Of a DNA stretch of 36,002 nucleotides, positions 11,201 to 18,954 are shown in pieces. A program made the position numbers and the translations under genes. Below the pieces are notes generated by a model. The model was not told the DNA's origin and did no database searches. It saw nothing but the letters and a program-made list of their open reading frames with translations. Source of the DNA: JALWZX01 sp964506905 (GTDB lineage: Bacteria; Patescibacteriota; WWE3; 2-01-FULL-39-13); assembly GCA_964506905.1 (NCBI GenBank), contig CAZDNW010000012.1, positions 1 to 36,002 on the forward strand, written 5' to 3'. Every line of letters begins with the position of its first letter. The stretch's first letter is position 1.

Positions 11201-14200
11201 CATTTACTATTGAAAATAGAGATATAAGGCCAGCTAAAGTATTGGCAGCAAAAATAGTTTGTGATGATGAAAAATATTTACCAAATTGGGGTGCAAATAG
11301 AGGTGGTATCCCAATTAACGAAAATACAATTGATAACTTTTTTAATGCAGATCCTGATAGAAAAAACCATTGTGAAGTTGTAAAAGATTGGAAATTTCAA
11401 TGGGGATATGCAGGTACAGTTAGTTTTCCAGCTGATGATTTTGTTGGTGAAGCACAAGGTTGGAATACATTTGGACCTGCAGTAAATGGTGAATACGCAG
11501 TAGCAGAAGTTCCATTAGAAGAAGAGGGTATTAACTTAATTTGGGTAAGAGAAGTATTGCAGGATAACTACATACCATTTTCTTTCGGATTAAACGGCAA
11601 AACAAACAAAGACGATTATAGTGCTGAATTTTATTGTAATACAGATGGTGCAAATTATGACAATAGAGATGGAATAGGCAAAATAAGAAGACATGATGAA
11701 CCGATTATGAATAATAAGACATACTATTGCGTTGGATTTAATGCAATTCAAAAGTCAATAATAGAAGGTTATAAATTTAATGACTTAAATCATAATGGAG
11801 TTTGGGATAAAAACGAACCTGCAATGTCTGGGTGGCAAATTTATATTGATGAAAATAATAACGGTAATTTGGATGCAGGAGAAAAAGTTGTAGATACAGA
11901 TAAAAACGGATATTACAGTTTTGTCTTACCATCAAATAACACATATGTAGTGAGAGAGTTAAATCAAAACGGTTGGGAACAAACTAGTCCAGATACAGGT
12001 AGTTGCGAATTTGAAGATGTCGAAGATAGAGTTCATTATGAATGCAATTTTGGAAATGTAAAACTTGGATTGATGAAGGGCTATAAATTTAATGATTTGA
12101 ACCATGATAGTGCTTGGGGTGAAGATGAGCCCGCAATGTCAGGTTGGGAAATTTACATAGATTCTAATAATAATGGCATATTTGATGATGGGGAATTAAA
12201 CGGTATTACAGATGAAAACGGTTATTATGAATTTACAAATCTTTATCCAGGTACTTACAAAGTTTGTGAAGTTTTACAACCAGGGTGGAATCAATCATTT
12301 CCTGAATTTACAGATGGATGTTATTCAATAACATTAACAGGTGATGTAAATGAGACTTACGATACAGATTATAATTTTGGAAATTATGCTGGGGAGCCAC
12401 TTATGAAAGTTGCTGAATATAATGATGCATCTATAATGGCATTAGAATCTGCAAGTCCAATTACATTTACAATAAAACTTAGGTTTGATGAGATAGAAGA
12501 ATACGAAGCACTTGCTGATAATGTTAAGATTACTCACTTATTGCCCGAAGGTGTTACATATATACCTGGATCATATACAATAGAATCCTCTACAGGTAGA
12601 GATATGTCATCTATATCAGAAGCTGTTTATCACTCACCGGGTACTTGGGATTTAACACCGGCAGGTCCTTATGTAGAAGGTGAAGAAATCACATTAACAT
12701 TAAAAGCAAATGTTGATACAAGTGTAGTAGAGCCAGGGGTATTAAAAGATATCACATGGGCAGAATCAACACCTATTGATGATAATAATGAAGTAATATT
12801 AGCAGAAGCAGATCCAGTAGGAGGTTATGTCGCAGAAAAATTTGTTGGTACAGATGTGGAATTTACTAGTGAACCTGATTCACCAAAAGCAAATGCAGAA
12901 GTAGAAGAAAAAGAAGAAGTAAAAGAAGTTACCGAAGAGGGCCAAGTATTAGGAGCATCAACAACAGCGCTGCCAGCAACCGGTGCAAGTGCAAACTTAC
13001 TTGCTTTTGCAATGTTAATTTTAACAATAGGTGCAGCAAGTTTGCTTTATGGTATGAAAAAACAACAAGATTCAGTGGTTGTAGATAAAAGAAAAGGTAA
13101 GACTTCCGCAAAAAAGACCAAGAGAGTTGTCAAATCCTCAAAATCTAAAAAGGTAAATAAAATAGTGGCAGTGTTGATTGCGTCTTTAACATTAACATCT
13201 TTATTATTAATGGGAATTCAAACGCCGGCTTATGCTGCCGATGAATATCCTGTAATGGTTAGGGTTGAACAACCAAAGACGCCAACAAACGAGCCATTTA
13301 AATTAACATTTGTTGCGGTGGATACAGCTAATAGAGAAGTTCAAGTCACATGTTTTGTAAAAAACCCTGATGGAACAGAATCTCAATTTGATGTAGTAAA
13401 AACCTTAAAGGCAGGAGGAAACACTGATTCTTGTGATGCTAACACATCTGTTTTAAACAAAAACGGAACATATGAATTTTGGGTAACTGCTGAAGCGTTA
13501 GAAAACGAAAGTGTGAGTGGTGCTTCTGCAACAAGTGAAAGAGTAAAGGTTGATTATTCAACTTCAAACCCAGATGAACCAAAAGATTTCGAAGTAGACA
13601 AGAAAAATAATTGTGAGTATAAGATTAAATTTAAAACTGCTGATGATGGTGAAACCTCATATGTTGAAGTGTATAGATCAGACGATACAACATTCTCAGT
13701 AGGTGAAAGTACTAGAGTAAAAACAATATCAATAAACCCGAACGAGAAGTATGAGTATACTGACACACTTGCGGGTTCACAATGCGGACATACACAATAC
13801 TACGCAATAAGAGCATTTAATAGTGCTGGAAATCCATCAGATGTTGTAGCTCAAGAAAAAGTTGTGATAGTTGAAGAGGTAAAAGAATCTGAAGGTGAAA
13901 CAGAAGAAACGGGACAAACACAAGAGACAGAGGCAATAATTGTTCCTACAGAAGCTAGCACTGTAGCACAAGGCGGTGTAGAAGGTGCAGAAGTTGTTGC
14001 AGAAGGCAGCATTGCAACAGATGGAAATGGGGAAGTAAAAGGTGCCGCAACAGAAAACGAAGACCAAACAAATAATACCAATACAGAAAACACAGACAAT
14101 CAAAATTCTGATGATACTGGTGGAATAAAATCATTATTTTCGTTTAGAAATATAATAATAGGATTAATTGCATTGTTATTATTAGGTGGAGCTATTTTCT

Positions 14201-14211
14201 TAATACTTTAG
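5296..14211 (+). CDS. Giant multidomain LPxTG surface protein, apparently fused to a second secreted protein
   Basis: About 2971 residues from ATG 5296 (MKKIPMFKLL); a TTG at 5281 is a less likely start. Order: signal peptide (cleavage near NIYAQ); a very acidic Asp/Glu/Asn segment (about 39-212); a parallel beta-helix region (about 370-735, typical opening YPTIQEAINNASDGDTIEIA); an SdrD-B-like domain; a jelly-roll-like domain (ENGDFETP, about 837-1025); a DUF4215-like Cys motif (CGNEIVETGEECDG, near 1191); two related beta domains (about 1229-1388 and 1779-1918) flanking a beta-propeller-like part (1549-1755); two SdrD-B repeats with EF-hand-like loops such as DENNNGNLDAGE (2155-2365); a DUF11-like domain; then LPATG (2559-2563), a membrane helix and a Lys/Arg-rich tail. 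The frame stays open into a second signal-like segment ending TPAYAAD (near 2648), a fibronectin-III-like secreted part, an acidic linker and a C-terminal membrane helix. Probable role: cell-surface adhesin or host/particle binding. Confidence 0.9.
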   Translation: MKKIPMFKLLNYIAILSMLIQTFLPIFYVYPSNIYAQQDDSVVLLEESNFDDSNDKDVDSTLNKNQEQKETENNNDNEDTNDNDKEDNKGNDITIKDSDDIEKPSDKEVNEEILDESNNDIEDTKIIEDDDNESTPNVDETNDSFIDGTDEVMTDEESDVTNDNKSLDADLANKDNQTEKESTDDEDNKDTKSNSNESDEEANEETQITYGKWEKKEDNKYRIYVEPQKEYKFEFLDDEKVPTIKFKDIDEDNKEQDRYIDVEIIELSKKQQEALNSVDDNAYDITSGMDNGTFEYELVLPLSESVDENVVSVNYVEDKDTLEKVVKSQDKKEINKVNEDNVEVSNDLVSIKDLDHFTIFYVSATASGNVCVISGTTYNNCYPTIQEAINNASDGDTIEIAPDTYTENLIVNKELTLVGMGAKINDVTVRTNTNGSQSSPAYGVEIKSDNVTIKNIRFQSRLGYGFHFKVSNVNNFTIEDVKLTNKKKNKTVRGLDLNSVENVLIKNVTVKNYRVHGIGVVSVCGNNDITSKDIIFENVVVKNTKSQSGYAGAGIAFYTQAGPSCSPNQGADITGVKFVGDNYLTDNEIGITLQSDLDLISNSLLQICLSNPSGPACVNAISGLPTLNPNYGVYGPNGEKLDLHNMTIQTLGSSGRIFPSISILNLVKSDVDATEVKFDGKDGIGADMQTANEIEDTIWHDCKYSPYPHGFCNAIENLVSTENFGSVDYTDWSFKIKGHKYNYIYSGQQGQPTHHPISDWDITVCEYENGDVIQGTCVTKSTDNSGYYEFGYDDLGVMLGKVYKIFEEPGRTDYTYMQPESYIVDFTSSNPVYYTEDNLIENGDFETPKLSTSWTTYPDGYTGLGWTPAWVSTNLSDQEKDGYRRPMPPRVEIQKVYDGDNQYVELDGDWGTSQNNYVNGENANIYLYQMFPTCNGVKYNLSFDWSPRPHHDDNQLKVTVTDVYNNNISYEDTFLDSGDSSINWTPITASFVSNTSLVKITFQEMGNGDSYGALIDNVSVYQDSGENNKCQYSEDSEFNFYNRVNNDDDNLVPILVAPKQTGYNEDNGDSYETPHYPDENEIACTGGVTNVNEVSVHWYLLDENGNQVNIPNLKYLRQFTTPGSSTWRGHEVYTTPYTNYRTFGGNPGHPGTYGSRVRAWVDSNNNNQIDLGEAVSEWSNECSITYELPPVCGNEIVETGEECDGTSGVGEGEFCTSQCKLIPVYDGMNSCPDGTVEVPTGTQFTLSSKTANEVSHNFESGKRYLLKASGTYSYANTEGRKADAAYGTTDNFANSRSDIGIWGTNKGVTSIIGDLGRGMGVIMWDDDQNINSNHVYTKYFNPQADVLGRFVISDWYGDWYGSGCNNQSCLSDNNGSLTLSVNECAEVLTPVKPYCDETKIFARLVDSTEYGISTDSDWNTDVDGKIFYGDKVVNVGEWFELTPTTNNRDEGAVLSYDGNKLSINLLEFKDNDKFQRFKGKIEFYKTAVDNIEEGTGDYALETCNGCYPDSYNQDSLKTVSFDFGVTNANDQINVSLHHLGCALEACTNDFAVNNDGYIYKINLQNGDEQIIDELEFGTSAAASQPGKGNVYYIERYNTSGKKGLRLAYYDINARVNVVVGNTGINGVIDKLAFNEDGVLYAMSSNSVLYTVDITTGQATKLGKVLGITKPGGDLSFDNKGDMYVHVKGGNLYKVNLYTLNAEVVSDTDIESTGMVFKDKFYATDDNESLFDFDYNGSVNIISTSTSNINDLASCPVKVLKSNVTVCKVDTKDNYLEGWNVQLLRDEVQKDISVPVQGGASVHSAYLPKGNYVLSAHGTYEYRGNTGLLTDPNYSQRLKGDNYSGSEEFFPWINVNDFNPPHEGWLGVMVNNMPTNWSNYLSSNHTYYLGYTNYSGEFRFNIYDNVYSDNKNSTIAVDIYTGYAGTTGKNGCVTFENVPYGDYEVSETLRDGYINVTGLGNVEVNDLEETFTIENRDIRPAKVLAAKIVCDDEKYLPNWGANRGGIPINENTIDNFFNADPDRKNHCEVVKDWKFQWGYAGTVSFPADDFVGEAQGWNTFGPAVNGEYAVAEVPLEEEGINLIWVREVLQDNYIPFSFGLNGKTNKDDYSAEFYCNTDGANYDNRDGIGKIRRHDEPIMNNKTYYCVGFNAIQKSIIEGYKFNDLNHNGVWDKNEPAMSGWQIYIDENNNGNLDAGEKVVDTDKNGYYSFVLPSNNTYVVRELNQNGWEQTSPDTGSCEFEDVEDRVHYECNFGNVKLGLMKGYKFNDLNHDSAWGEDEPAMSGWEIYIDSNNNGIFDDGELNGITDENGYYEFTNLYPGTYKVCEVLQPGWNQSFPEFTDGCYSITLTGDVNETYDTDYNFGNYAGEPLMKVAEYNDASIMALESASPITFTIKLRFDEIEEYEALADNVKITHLLPEGVTYIPGSYTIESSTGRDMSSISEAVYHSPGTWDLTPAGPYVEGEEITLTLKANVDTSVVEPGVLKDITWAESTPIDDNNEVILAEADPVGGYVAEKFVGTDVEFTSEPDSPKANAEVEEKEEVKEVTEEGQVLGASTTALPATGASANLLAFAMLILTIGAASLLYGMKKQQDSVVVDKRKGKTSAKKTKRVVKSSKSKKVNKIVAVLIASLTLTSLLLMGIQTPAYAADEYPVMVRVEQPKTPTNEPFKLTFVAVDTANREVQVTCFVKNPDGTESQFDVVKTLKAGGNTDSCDANTSVLNKNGTYEFWVTAEALENESVSGASATSERVKVDYSTSNPDEPKDFEVDKKNNCEYKIKFKTADDGETSYVEVYRSDDTTFSVGESTRVKTISINPNEKYEYTDTLAGSQCGHTQYYAIRAFNSAGNPSDVVAQEKVVIVEEVKESEGETEETGQTQETEAIIVPTEASTVAQGGVEGAEVVAEGSIATDGNGEVKGAATENEDQTNNTNTENTDNQNSDDTGGIKSLFSFRNIIIGLIALLLLGGAIFLIL

Positions 14212-14220
14212 ATTTAAAGA

Positions 14221-14249
14221 GGCGGGAAAAAGTGTAACTTTTTCCCGCC
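14221..14249 (+). terminator. Hairpin between surface protein and sortase genes
   Basis: A perfect 12-bp stem, GGCGGGAAAAAG / CTTTTTCCCGCC, with a TGTAA loop, starts 10 bases after the stop codon. The T run lies inside the 3' arm rather than after it, so termination may be partial. The -10-like box of the sortase gene starts right after it. Confidence 0.7.
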
Positions 14250-14261
14250 TAATACATTCTC

Positions 14262-14930
14262 ATGAAAATTAATAACAAATACCTAATATTTTTTGGAATT
14301 CTGCTAATTTTAACTGCATTAAGCTTATTGTTTGTGCAATTTTCACCGATTATAAGAGATGAAATTAAGTATAAAAAAACAAAAAATTTGGTTGAAAGCA
14401 TTGATGAAATTGTTATAAAACCAGAAGAAAACTCTAAAATTCCTAAAGAAAATATTGAAAAGAAAAAAAAGAGGCTTGTTATAGTAGCTAGAGATAAAGA
14501 CTTTTCTATTGTAATACCTAAAATTGGAGCAAATGCTAAAGTAATTGAAAATATAGACCCGTATAACTCATCTGAATATCAAAAAGCTCTTACAAAAGGG
14601 GTGGCACATGCAAAAGGCACTGCTTTACCGAATGAAAACGGAAATACATTTATTTTCGCTCATTCATCTGATAATTTTTATAATGCTAACAGATATAATT
14701 CAATCTTTTATTTATTAAATAAGATGGAAAAAGGTGATGACATTTATATTGTGTATAACGGAAAAGTTATTCCATATAAAGTAAAAGAAACAAAGATAGT
14801 TGATAAAGATAAAATTGAGTATCTAAAAAATAGCGAAAGGAAAAAAGATAATGAATTAACTCTTATGACTTGCTGGCCCCCAGGTACTACATACAAAAGA
14901 TTAATTGTTATAGCAGAAAAAAACAAATAG
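14262..14930 (+). CDS. Sortase (LPxTG transpeptidase)
   Basis: A 222-residue protein with an N-terminal membrane anchor (residues about 7-27) and a charged linker, then a sortase beta-barrel. The catalytic triad is visible: His134 in FIFAHSSD, Cys204 in the TLMTC motif and Arg213 in YKRLIV. The WPPGTTYKRLIV ending after the Cys resembles class D/E-type sortases rather than class A, though class assignment needs alignment. Sortases cut the Thr-Gly bond of LPxTG and transfer the protein to a cell-envelope amine. The gene directly follows the LPATG-bearing surface protein gene, which is its obvious substrate. A TAATAC -10-like box ends exactly six bases before the ATG. Confidence 0.92.
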   Translation: MKINNKYLIFFGILLILTALSLLFVQFSPIIRDEIKYKKTKNLVESIDEIVIKPEENSKIPKENIEKKKKRLVIVARDKDFSIVIPKIGANAKVIENIDPYNSSEYQKALTKGVAHAKGTALPNENGNTFIFAHSSDNFYNANRYNSIFYLLNKMEKGDDIYIVYNGKVIPYKVKETKIVDKDKIEYLKNSERKKDNELTLMTCWPPGTTYKRLIVIAEKNK

Positions 14931-14934
14931 AAAA

Positions 14935-15015
14935 TTTAGACCTACACAACTCCAGTATATAATGTATTATAAAAAGGTAGAGTAATTATAGTTAATTATT
15001 TTTCAAGTGGAGGTG
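14935..15015 (+). promoter_or_regulatory. Promoter and strong ribosome binding site for the DsbA-like gene
   Basis: TATAAT at 14958-14963 with a weak TTTAGA -35 (14935-14940, 17-base spacer). The leader of about 55 bases carries GGAGGTG at 15009-15015, nine bases before ATG 15025. Unlike most genes here, this one has a clear Shine-Dalgarno leader. Confidence 0.6.
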
Positions 15016-15024
15016 AAATAGAAT

Positions 15025-15843
15025 ATGAAATTTTTAAAGTTAAGAAAAGGAGAATCTAATTTAGCTATTCCAATCGCAATACTGATTGCAGGTGTATTAA
15101 TTGCAGGAGCTGTTTTATATACAAATAGTTCTAAGACAAATATGCTTGGTGGTAAGAGTGCAGATAGCACAACCGAATCAGGCGGTAAATATGCTAAATA
15201 TGTAAAAATAGCAGAGGATATTGGTTTAGATGGCGATAAGTTTGAAGCATGTATGGAAAAGTTTGATAAAACAGAGGTAGAAAAAGATGTTGAAGAAGCT
15301 AAAACCTATGGGGCAAACGGAACTCCAACTTTCTTCCTCGGTGTGAAAAAAGGTGACAATGAAATAGAAGCCGTTAAACTTGTTGGGGCTCAACCATTTG
15401 ATGCGTTTAAACCTGTATTAGATACATTAGTTGAAACTAAGGATATAAACAAGGCTATTGAAGCATTACCCGACAATATGAAGGTTGATCAAACTGGTAA
15501 TCCAATTGAAGTTAAAACAGTTAATGTGTCTTTAGATGATGATGCAGTTAGGGGAAATAAAGATGCGGATGTTTATATTGTGGAATTCTCTGATTATGAA
15601 TGTCCATTTTGTAAGAGATACTCAACTACTACGCTTAAGGAAATTGAGGATAATTATGTAAAAAGTGGCAAAGTTGCATATGTATTCAGAGACTTAACAT
15701 TACCGTTTCACGAACCAGTTGCAACAGAAGAAGCTGTGGCAGCAAATTGTGCAAGATTATTAGGTGGAGATGATGCATATTATCAGTATCATGATAAAAT
15801 TTTTGAACTTACCCGATCAAATAAACAAGGAATTCCAGAATAA
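15025..15843 (+). CDS. Membrane-anchored DsbA-like thiol oxidoreductase, apparently circularly permuted
   Basis: A 272-residue protein with an N-terminal membrane anchor (about residues 12-32) and a Gly/Ser linker. The parts of a DsbA/thioredoxin fold are present in the reverse of the normal order. Residues about 56-136 match what is normally the C-terminal half: IAEDIGLDGDKFEACME, then the cis-proline loop GTPTFF (99-104) and the last strand and helix. After a linker (about 137-164) comes what is normally the N-terminal half: the strand VYIVEFSDYE, the active-site CPFC (193-196) and the helical insert with FRDLTLPFHEP, ending at SNKQGIPE. The end of the protein would join naturally onto the start of the KYVKIAEDIGL segment. 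No second CXXC exists. It probably forms or reshuffles disulfides in exported proteins such as the Cys-containing surface protein upstream. Confidence 0.85.
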   Translation: MKFLKLRKGESNLAIPIAILIAGVLIAGAVLYTNSSKTNMLGGKSADSTTESGGKYAKYVKIAEDIGLDGDKFEACMEKFDKTEVEKDVEEAKTYGANGTPTFFLGVKKGDNEIEAVKLVGAQPFDAFKPVLDTLVETKDINKAIEALPDNMKVDQTGNPIEVKTVNVSLDDDAVRGNKDADVYIVEFSDYECPFCKRYSTTTLKEIEDNYVKSGKVAYVFRDLTLPFHEPVATEEAVAANCARLLGGDDAYYQYHDKIFELTRSNKQGIPE

Positions 15844-15863
15844 AAAACTTGCATAAGAAATTT

Positions 15864-15892
15864 AAAAGGCGGTGAAAAACACCGCCTTTTTT
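15864..15892 (+). terminator. Strong rho-independent terminator
   Basis: AAAAGGCGGTG / CACCGCCTTTT, an 11-bp stem with an AAAAA loop, running into TTTTTT. It closes the DsbA-like gene 20 bases after its stop. Confidence 0.93.
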
Positions 15893-15951
15893 ATTCATAA
15901 TAATTTACGGGTTTCTTAAATTAGTGATAAATGTTAACTTAGTAATCGTGT

Positions 15952-16302
15952 ATGAAAATCTCAAAAAAAGAAAAAGAACAAAGAGAATATGCAAGAAGTA
16001 TTATAACTAAAAAGGTTAATTCTTTGTGTGTTAAGTACGGATATACATACAATAGAATAGCTATTAAGAACACAAAAACTCGGTTAGGAAGTTGTTCGTC
16101 AAAGAAAAACTTAAACTTTAATTGGCAAATTATAAAATTTCCAGAACCAGTAATGAATTATGTTATTATTCACGAAGTCGCCCATTTAAAATATCAAAAT
16201 CACAAAAAGGAATTTTGGAATGAGGTAGAACGAATGGATTCAGATTATAAAAAACATCACAAGTGGATAAAACAAAACAGCAATAAATATATAAAATTTT
16301 AA
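15952..16302 (+). CDS. YgjP/DUF45-like zinc metalloprotease-fold protein, short form
   Basis: A 116-residue protein with the zinc site HEVAHLKYQNH (HExxH plus the third ligand) and the downstream FWNEVERM and KHHKWIK features of the YgjP (DUF45, M48-related) family. The N-terminal side has the family phrase LGSCSSKKNLNFNW (usual form 'GSCs..g.i..nw'). Full-length YgjP proteins are about 230 residues; this one lacks the N-terminal half but keeps the whole catalytic core, as other compact members do. The substrate is not established from sequence. The start is preceded by TAGTAA ending six bases before the ATG. Confidence 0.85.
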   Translation: MKISKKEKEQREYARSIITKKVNSLCVKYGYTYNRIAIKNTKTRLGSCSSKKNLNFNWQIIKFPEPVMNYVIIHEVAHLKYQNHKKEFWNEVERMDSDYKKHHKWIKQNSNKYIKF

Positions 16303-16359
16303 TGTAATGTTTTTCGTGTTAGAATGGTGTTATTAATCTTATTGTATTAAAGAGTTACT

Positions 16360-18417
16360 ATGCCTGCTAAAAAAAAGACCAGTAATAAAACAGATAAAAA
16401 AACAAAACACATTTCTACAAGTCACGATAATAATCATAATGGGCTTAATCGTAAAAAAAACACAACTGGTAAAGAAAAATTTAAGACAGAACAAAACGAT
16501 AAAAATAATACTGTGAAGTCTTCTAATATTAATAAAAATAAGACAAAAAATTCCACATTAAAAGCAAGAGATCAAGAAACACTTAAAAAGAAATCTACAA
16601 AATCCAAAGTAATATTTTCAAAATTAAAAAAGTTACTTTATTTTTTGTATATTATTATCGCCTTAGGGTTTATTGGCTATCATTTGTATTACGCAAATAA
16701 AGTTATTCCTAAAGTGTTTTATAGAAATATAGAAATGACAGGCAAATCTGTTAGTGAGGTTGCTGATTTAGTAACGACTAACGTACCAACTGTTGGTAAT
16801 GTTATTCTACAAATTGGAGAAGACACTGTAATTACTGTTACGCCGGACGATATTGGATTTAAGTTTTTACCGATAGATACAACACAAGATATATATAATG
16901 TAGGCCGAAGCGGTACAGTTACAGAAAATTTAAAGACTCAAATTTCCGCTATGTTTCACCCTGTTTATATTGATACTGCTTATACTTATGATAAAAACAA
17001 GGCAAAAAATTATTTAAGTATGGTAAGAGCAGAATCACTAGATTTTGTTAAAGAGCCAAAGTTTGTCTATGTCGATGGAGAATTAAAAATAATTGATGGG
17101 AAATCAGGATACACTTTTGATGAAAACGAACTAGCTGAACAAATTTCTATATGTATGACTGGTGAATGTGAAACAAATGAAATAAAAGTCAAATTACAAA
17201 AAGTAGATCCGATATTAACATTAGAGGATTTGGATTCAGTTAAACCATATGTCGATACTTATCTAAAAAACGGGATTACCTTATATTATGATGATTTTTC
17301 ATATGATTTATCTGAAGAAGAGTTGCTAAGTTTACTAAGAATAAGTGTTGACGATTGGGTTGCCCACATAACCGCTGATGAAAATGCTGTAAAAAGAAAA
17401 ATAAAAGAAATTTCTGCAAAGGTTGATAAAAATCCTAGGGGACAAGTTTTAATAACTGACGGTGATAAAGTCATTGAGTTCACAGCCGCACAAAATGGTG
17501 TAAAGGTGAAGATAAAAGAAAATACCTTAAATTTAACTAATTTAATTGAAAAATCTTTATTTTCAAATATTGCAGAAGATCCAAAGTTAGAAGTATCTGA
17601 TGATAAAAGTGAAAATACAGATCAAACCAAGCCTAATCCATATGCTTTAGAATTAGAAGTTCAAATAACTGAAGCTCCAAGTACTGAGAATGAATTTAAT
17701 ATTAAAGATTTAATAGGTATAGGAAAATCACGGTTTAAAGGATCTTCAAAAAGTAGAATTCATAATGTTGGATTAGCAGCTTCACGGGTTAGTGGTACAT
17801 TAGTTCCGCCAGGAGAAATCTTCTCGTTTAACGATGCAGTAGGGGAAATCAGTCGTAAAACAGGCTATACAGCGGCATGGGTAATTAGCAAAGGTAGAAC
17901 TGTTTTAGGTGATGGAGGTGGAGTTTGTCAGGTTTCGACAACTATGTTTAGAGCGGCCTTAGATGCTGGACTTCCAATAATAGAAAGACATGCTCATTCA
18001 TATAGGGTTAGCTATTACGAGCAAGAATCACCTGTTGGTATTGACGCTACTATTTATAGTCCGTCCATTGATTTAAGATTTAAAAATGATACACCAGGTT
18101 ATATATTGATAATGGCTGATTTTGATGGAGACGAACAAAGATTAGCCTTTAAGATATATGGAATAGATGATGGTAGAAAAGTAGAAATGACAGAGCCAAA
18201 AATATTATCAAGAACACCACCCCCTCCACCAGAATATATAGAAGATCCATCTTTACCAAAAGGTAAAAAAGTGCAAGTTGAACACCCAGTGTGGGGTGCT
18301 TCTGTTGTGTTTAATAGAAAAGTATTTGATAAAAATGATTCGTTAATATATGACGATACATTCAAAAGTAATTATAGGGCTTGGCGAGCAGTTTACAAAG
18401 TTGGTACTAAGGAATAA
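16360..18417 (+). CDS. VanW family protein with peptidoglycan-binding-like domains
   Basis: A 685-residue protein. Residues 1-85 are a Lys/Asn/Thr-rich cytoplasmic tail, followed by one membrane helix (about 90-110). The extracellular part begins with PG_binding_4-type domains (about 120-430; for example NVGRSGTVTENL and VDKNPRGQVLITDG). The VanW domain follows at about 467-600: VGLAASRVSGTLVPPGEIFS, then GYTAAWVISKGRT, GDGGGVCQVSTTMFRAAL and ERHAHSYRVSYYE. VanW occurs in some vancomycin-resistance clusters, but its biochemical role is unknown; these fusions are envelope proteins thought to interact with peptidoglycan. The C-terminal tail has a proline-rich spacer (RTPPPPPEY). The stop codon lies one base from that of the convergent gene on the other strand, so no separate terminator fits between them. 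Confidence 0.9.
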   Translation: MPAKKKTSNKTDKKTKHISTSHDNNHNGLNRKKNTTGKEKFKTEQNDKNNTVKSSNINKNKTKNSTLKARDQETLKKKSTKSKVIFSKLKKLLYFLYIIIALGFIGYHLYYANKVIPKVFYRNIEMTGKSVSEVADLVTTNVPTVGNVILQIGEDTVITVTPDDIGFKFLPIDTTQDIYNVGRSGTVTENLKTQISAMFHPVYIDTAYTYDKNKAKNYLSMVRAESLDFVKEPKFVYVDGELKIIDGKSGYTFDENELAEQISICMTGECETNEIKVKLQKVDPILTLEDLDSVKPYVDTYLKNGITLYYDDFSYDLSEEELLSLLRISVDDWVAHITADENAVKRKIKEISAKVDKNPRGQVLITDGDKVIEFTAAQNGVKVKIKENTLNLTNLIEKSLFSNIAEDPKLEVSDDKSENTDQTKPNPYALELEVQITEAPSTENEFNIKDLIGIGKSRFKGSSKSRIHNVGLAASRVSGTLVPPGEIFSFNDAVGEISRKTGYTAAWVISKGRTVLGDGGGVCQVSTTMFRAALDAGLPIIERHAHSYRVSYYEQESPVGIDATIYSPSIDLRFKNDTPGYILIMADFDGDEQRLAFKIYGIDDGRKVEMTEPKILSRTPPPPPEYIEDPSLPKGKKVQVEHPVWGASVVFNRKVFDKNDSLIYDDTFKSNYRAWRAVYKVGTKE

Positions 18418-18418
18418 T

Positions 18419-18916
18419 CTATTTTGTTAATTCCATCTTTATTATTTTGTCTGACATCATAATCCTAAGCGTTTTATTGTCTTTCGTATATGTTTCATCA
18501 TCTATTTGTTGCCATCCATTTTCAAAAAAGTAATCATCGTAAAAATTTTTAATTTCTTCATAGTTTTTGTTTGATATTACCGTTAAGGAGATTGTTTTAT
18601 CACTCCTTCTTACATCAGATATCTCTGCATTGTCAATTATTGGGAATGCATTTGTTAAGTCAACAACTTCTGGTTTTTTTGTTTCTGCTCCTGCAACAGA
18701 ACCATTTTGTAATTCTTGTAATTTTGCAAGTTGGTTTTGTGTTTTTGCTGTTTGATTGGAAAAATGCATTAATGATATATACATTCCGAATGCCGGAACT
18801 AATACTAATGCACTAATGATAATTATTCTTGTAAAAGGTATTGAATTATGTTGCTTTTCCTTTTTATGTTCTGTGTTGTTATTTTTTTGTTTAGTTTTTG
18901 TATGTTTTTTGTTCAT
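18419..18916 (-). CDS. Small membrane-anchored protein with C-terminal globular domain, function unknown
   Basis: 165 residues. A Lys/Asn-rich cytoplasmic N-terminus (1-27) precedes one membrane helix (about 28-50, IIIISALVLVPAFGMYISLM) and a short helical linker. The C-terminal domain (about 85-165) has the pattern FYDDYFFENGWQQIDDETY, like the 'yY...l...GW' phrase found in several small secreted domains of Gram-positive and Patescibacteria membrane proteins. It is probably extracellular. It is convergent with the VanW gene. A TACAAT -10-like box lies about 30 bases before the start. I do not recognise a specific family. Confidence 0.75.
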   Translation of the reverse strand: MNKKHTKTKQKNNNTEHKKEKQHNSIPFTRIIIISALVLVPAFGMYISLMHFSNQTAKTQNQLAKLQELQNGSVAGAETKKPEVVDLTNAFPIIDNAEISDVRRSDKTISLTVISNKNYEEIKNFYDDYFFENGWQQIDDETYTKDNKTLRIMMSDKIIKMELTK

Positions 18917-18954
18917 TTTTTGTTAATGGACTTAAATTACCATTGTAACTAGAT

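Noticed and set aside
13837..14103. Long minus-strand frames opposite the end of the giant gene
   Set aside because: They are antisense to a low-complexity acidic stretch with no ribosome site or promoter, and the Cys/Phe- or Ser/Thr-rich translations are typical shadows.
15025..15843. Two complete tandem thioredoxin domains in the DsbA-like protein
   Set aside because: Only one CXXC and one cis-Pro loop exist, so there is material for a single fold only.
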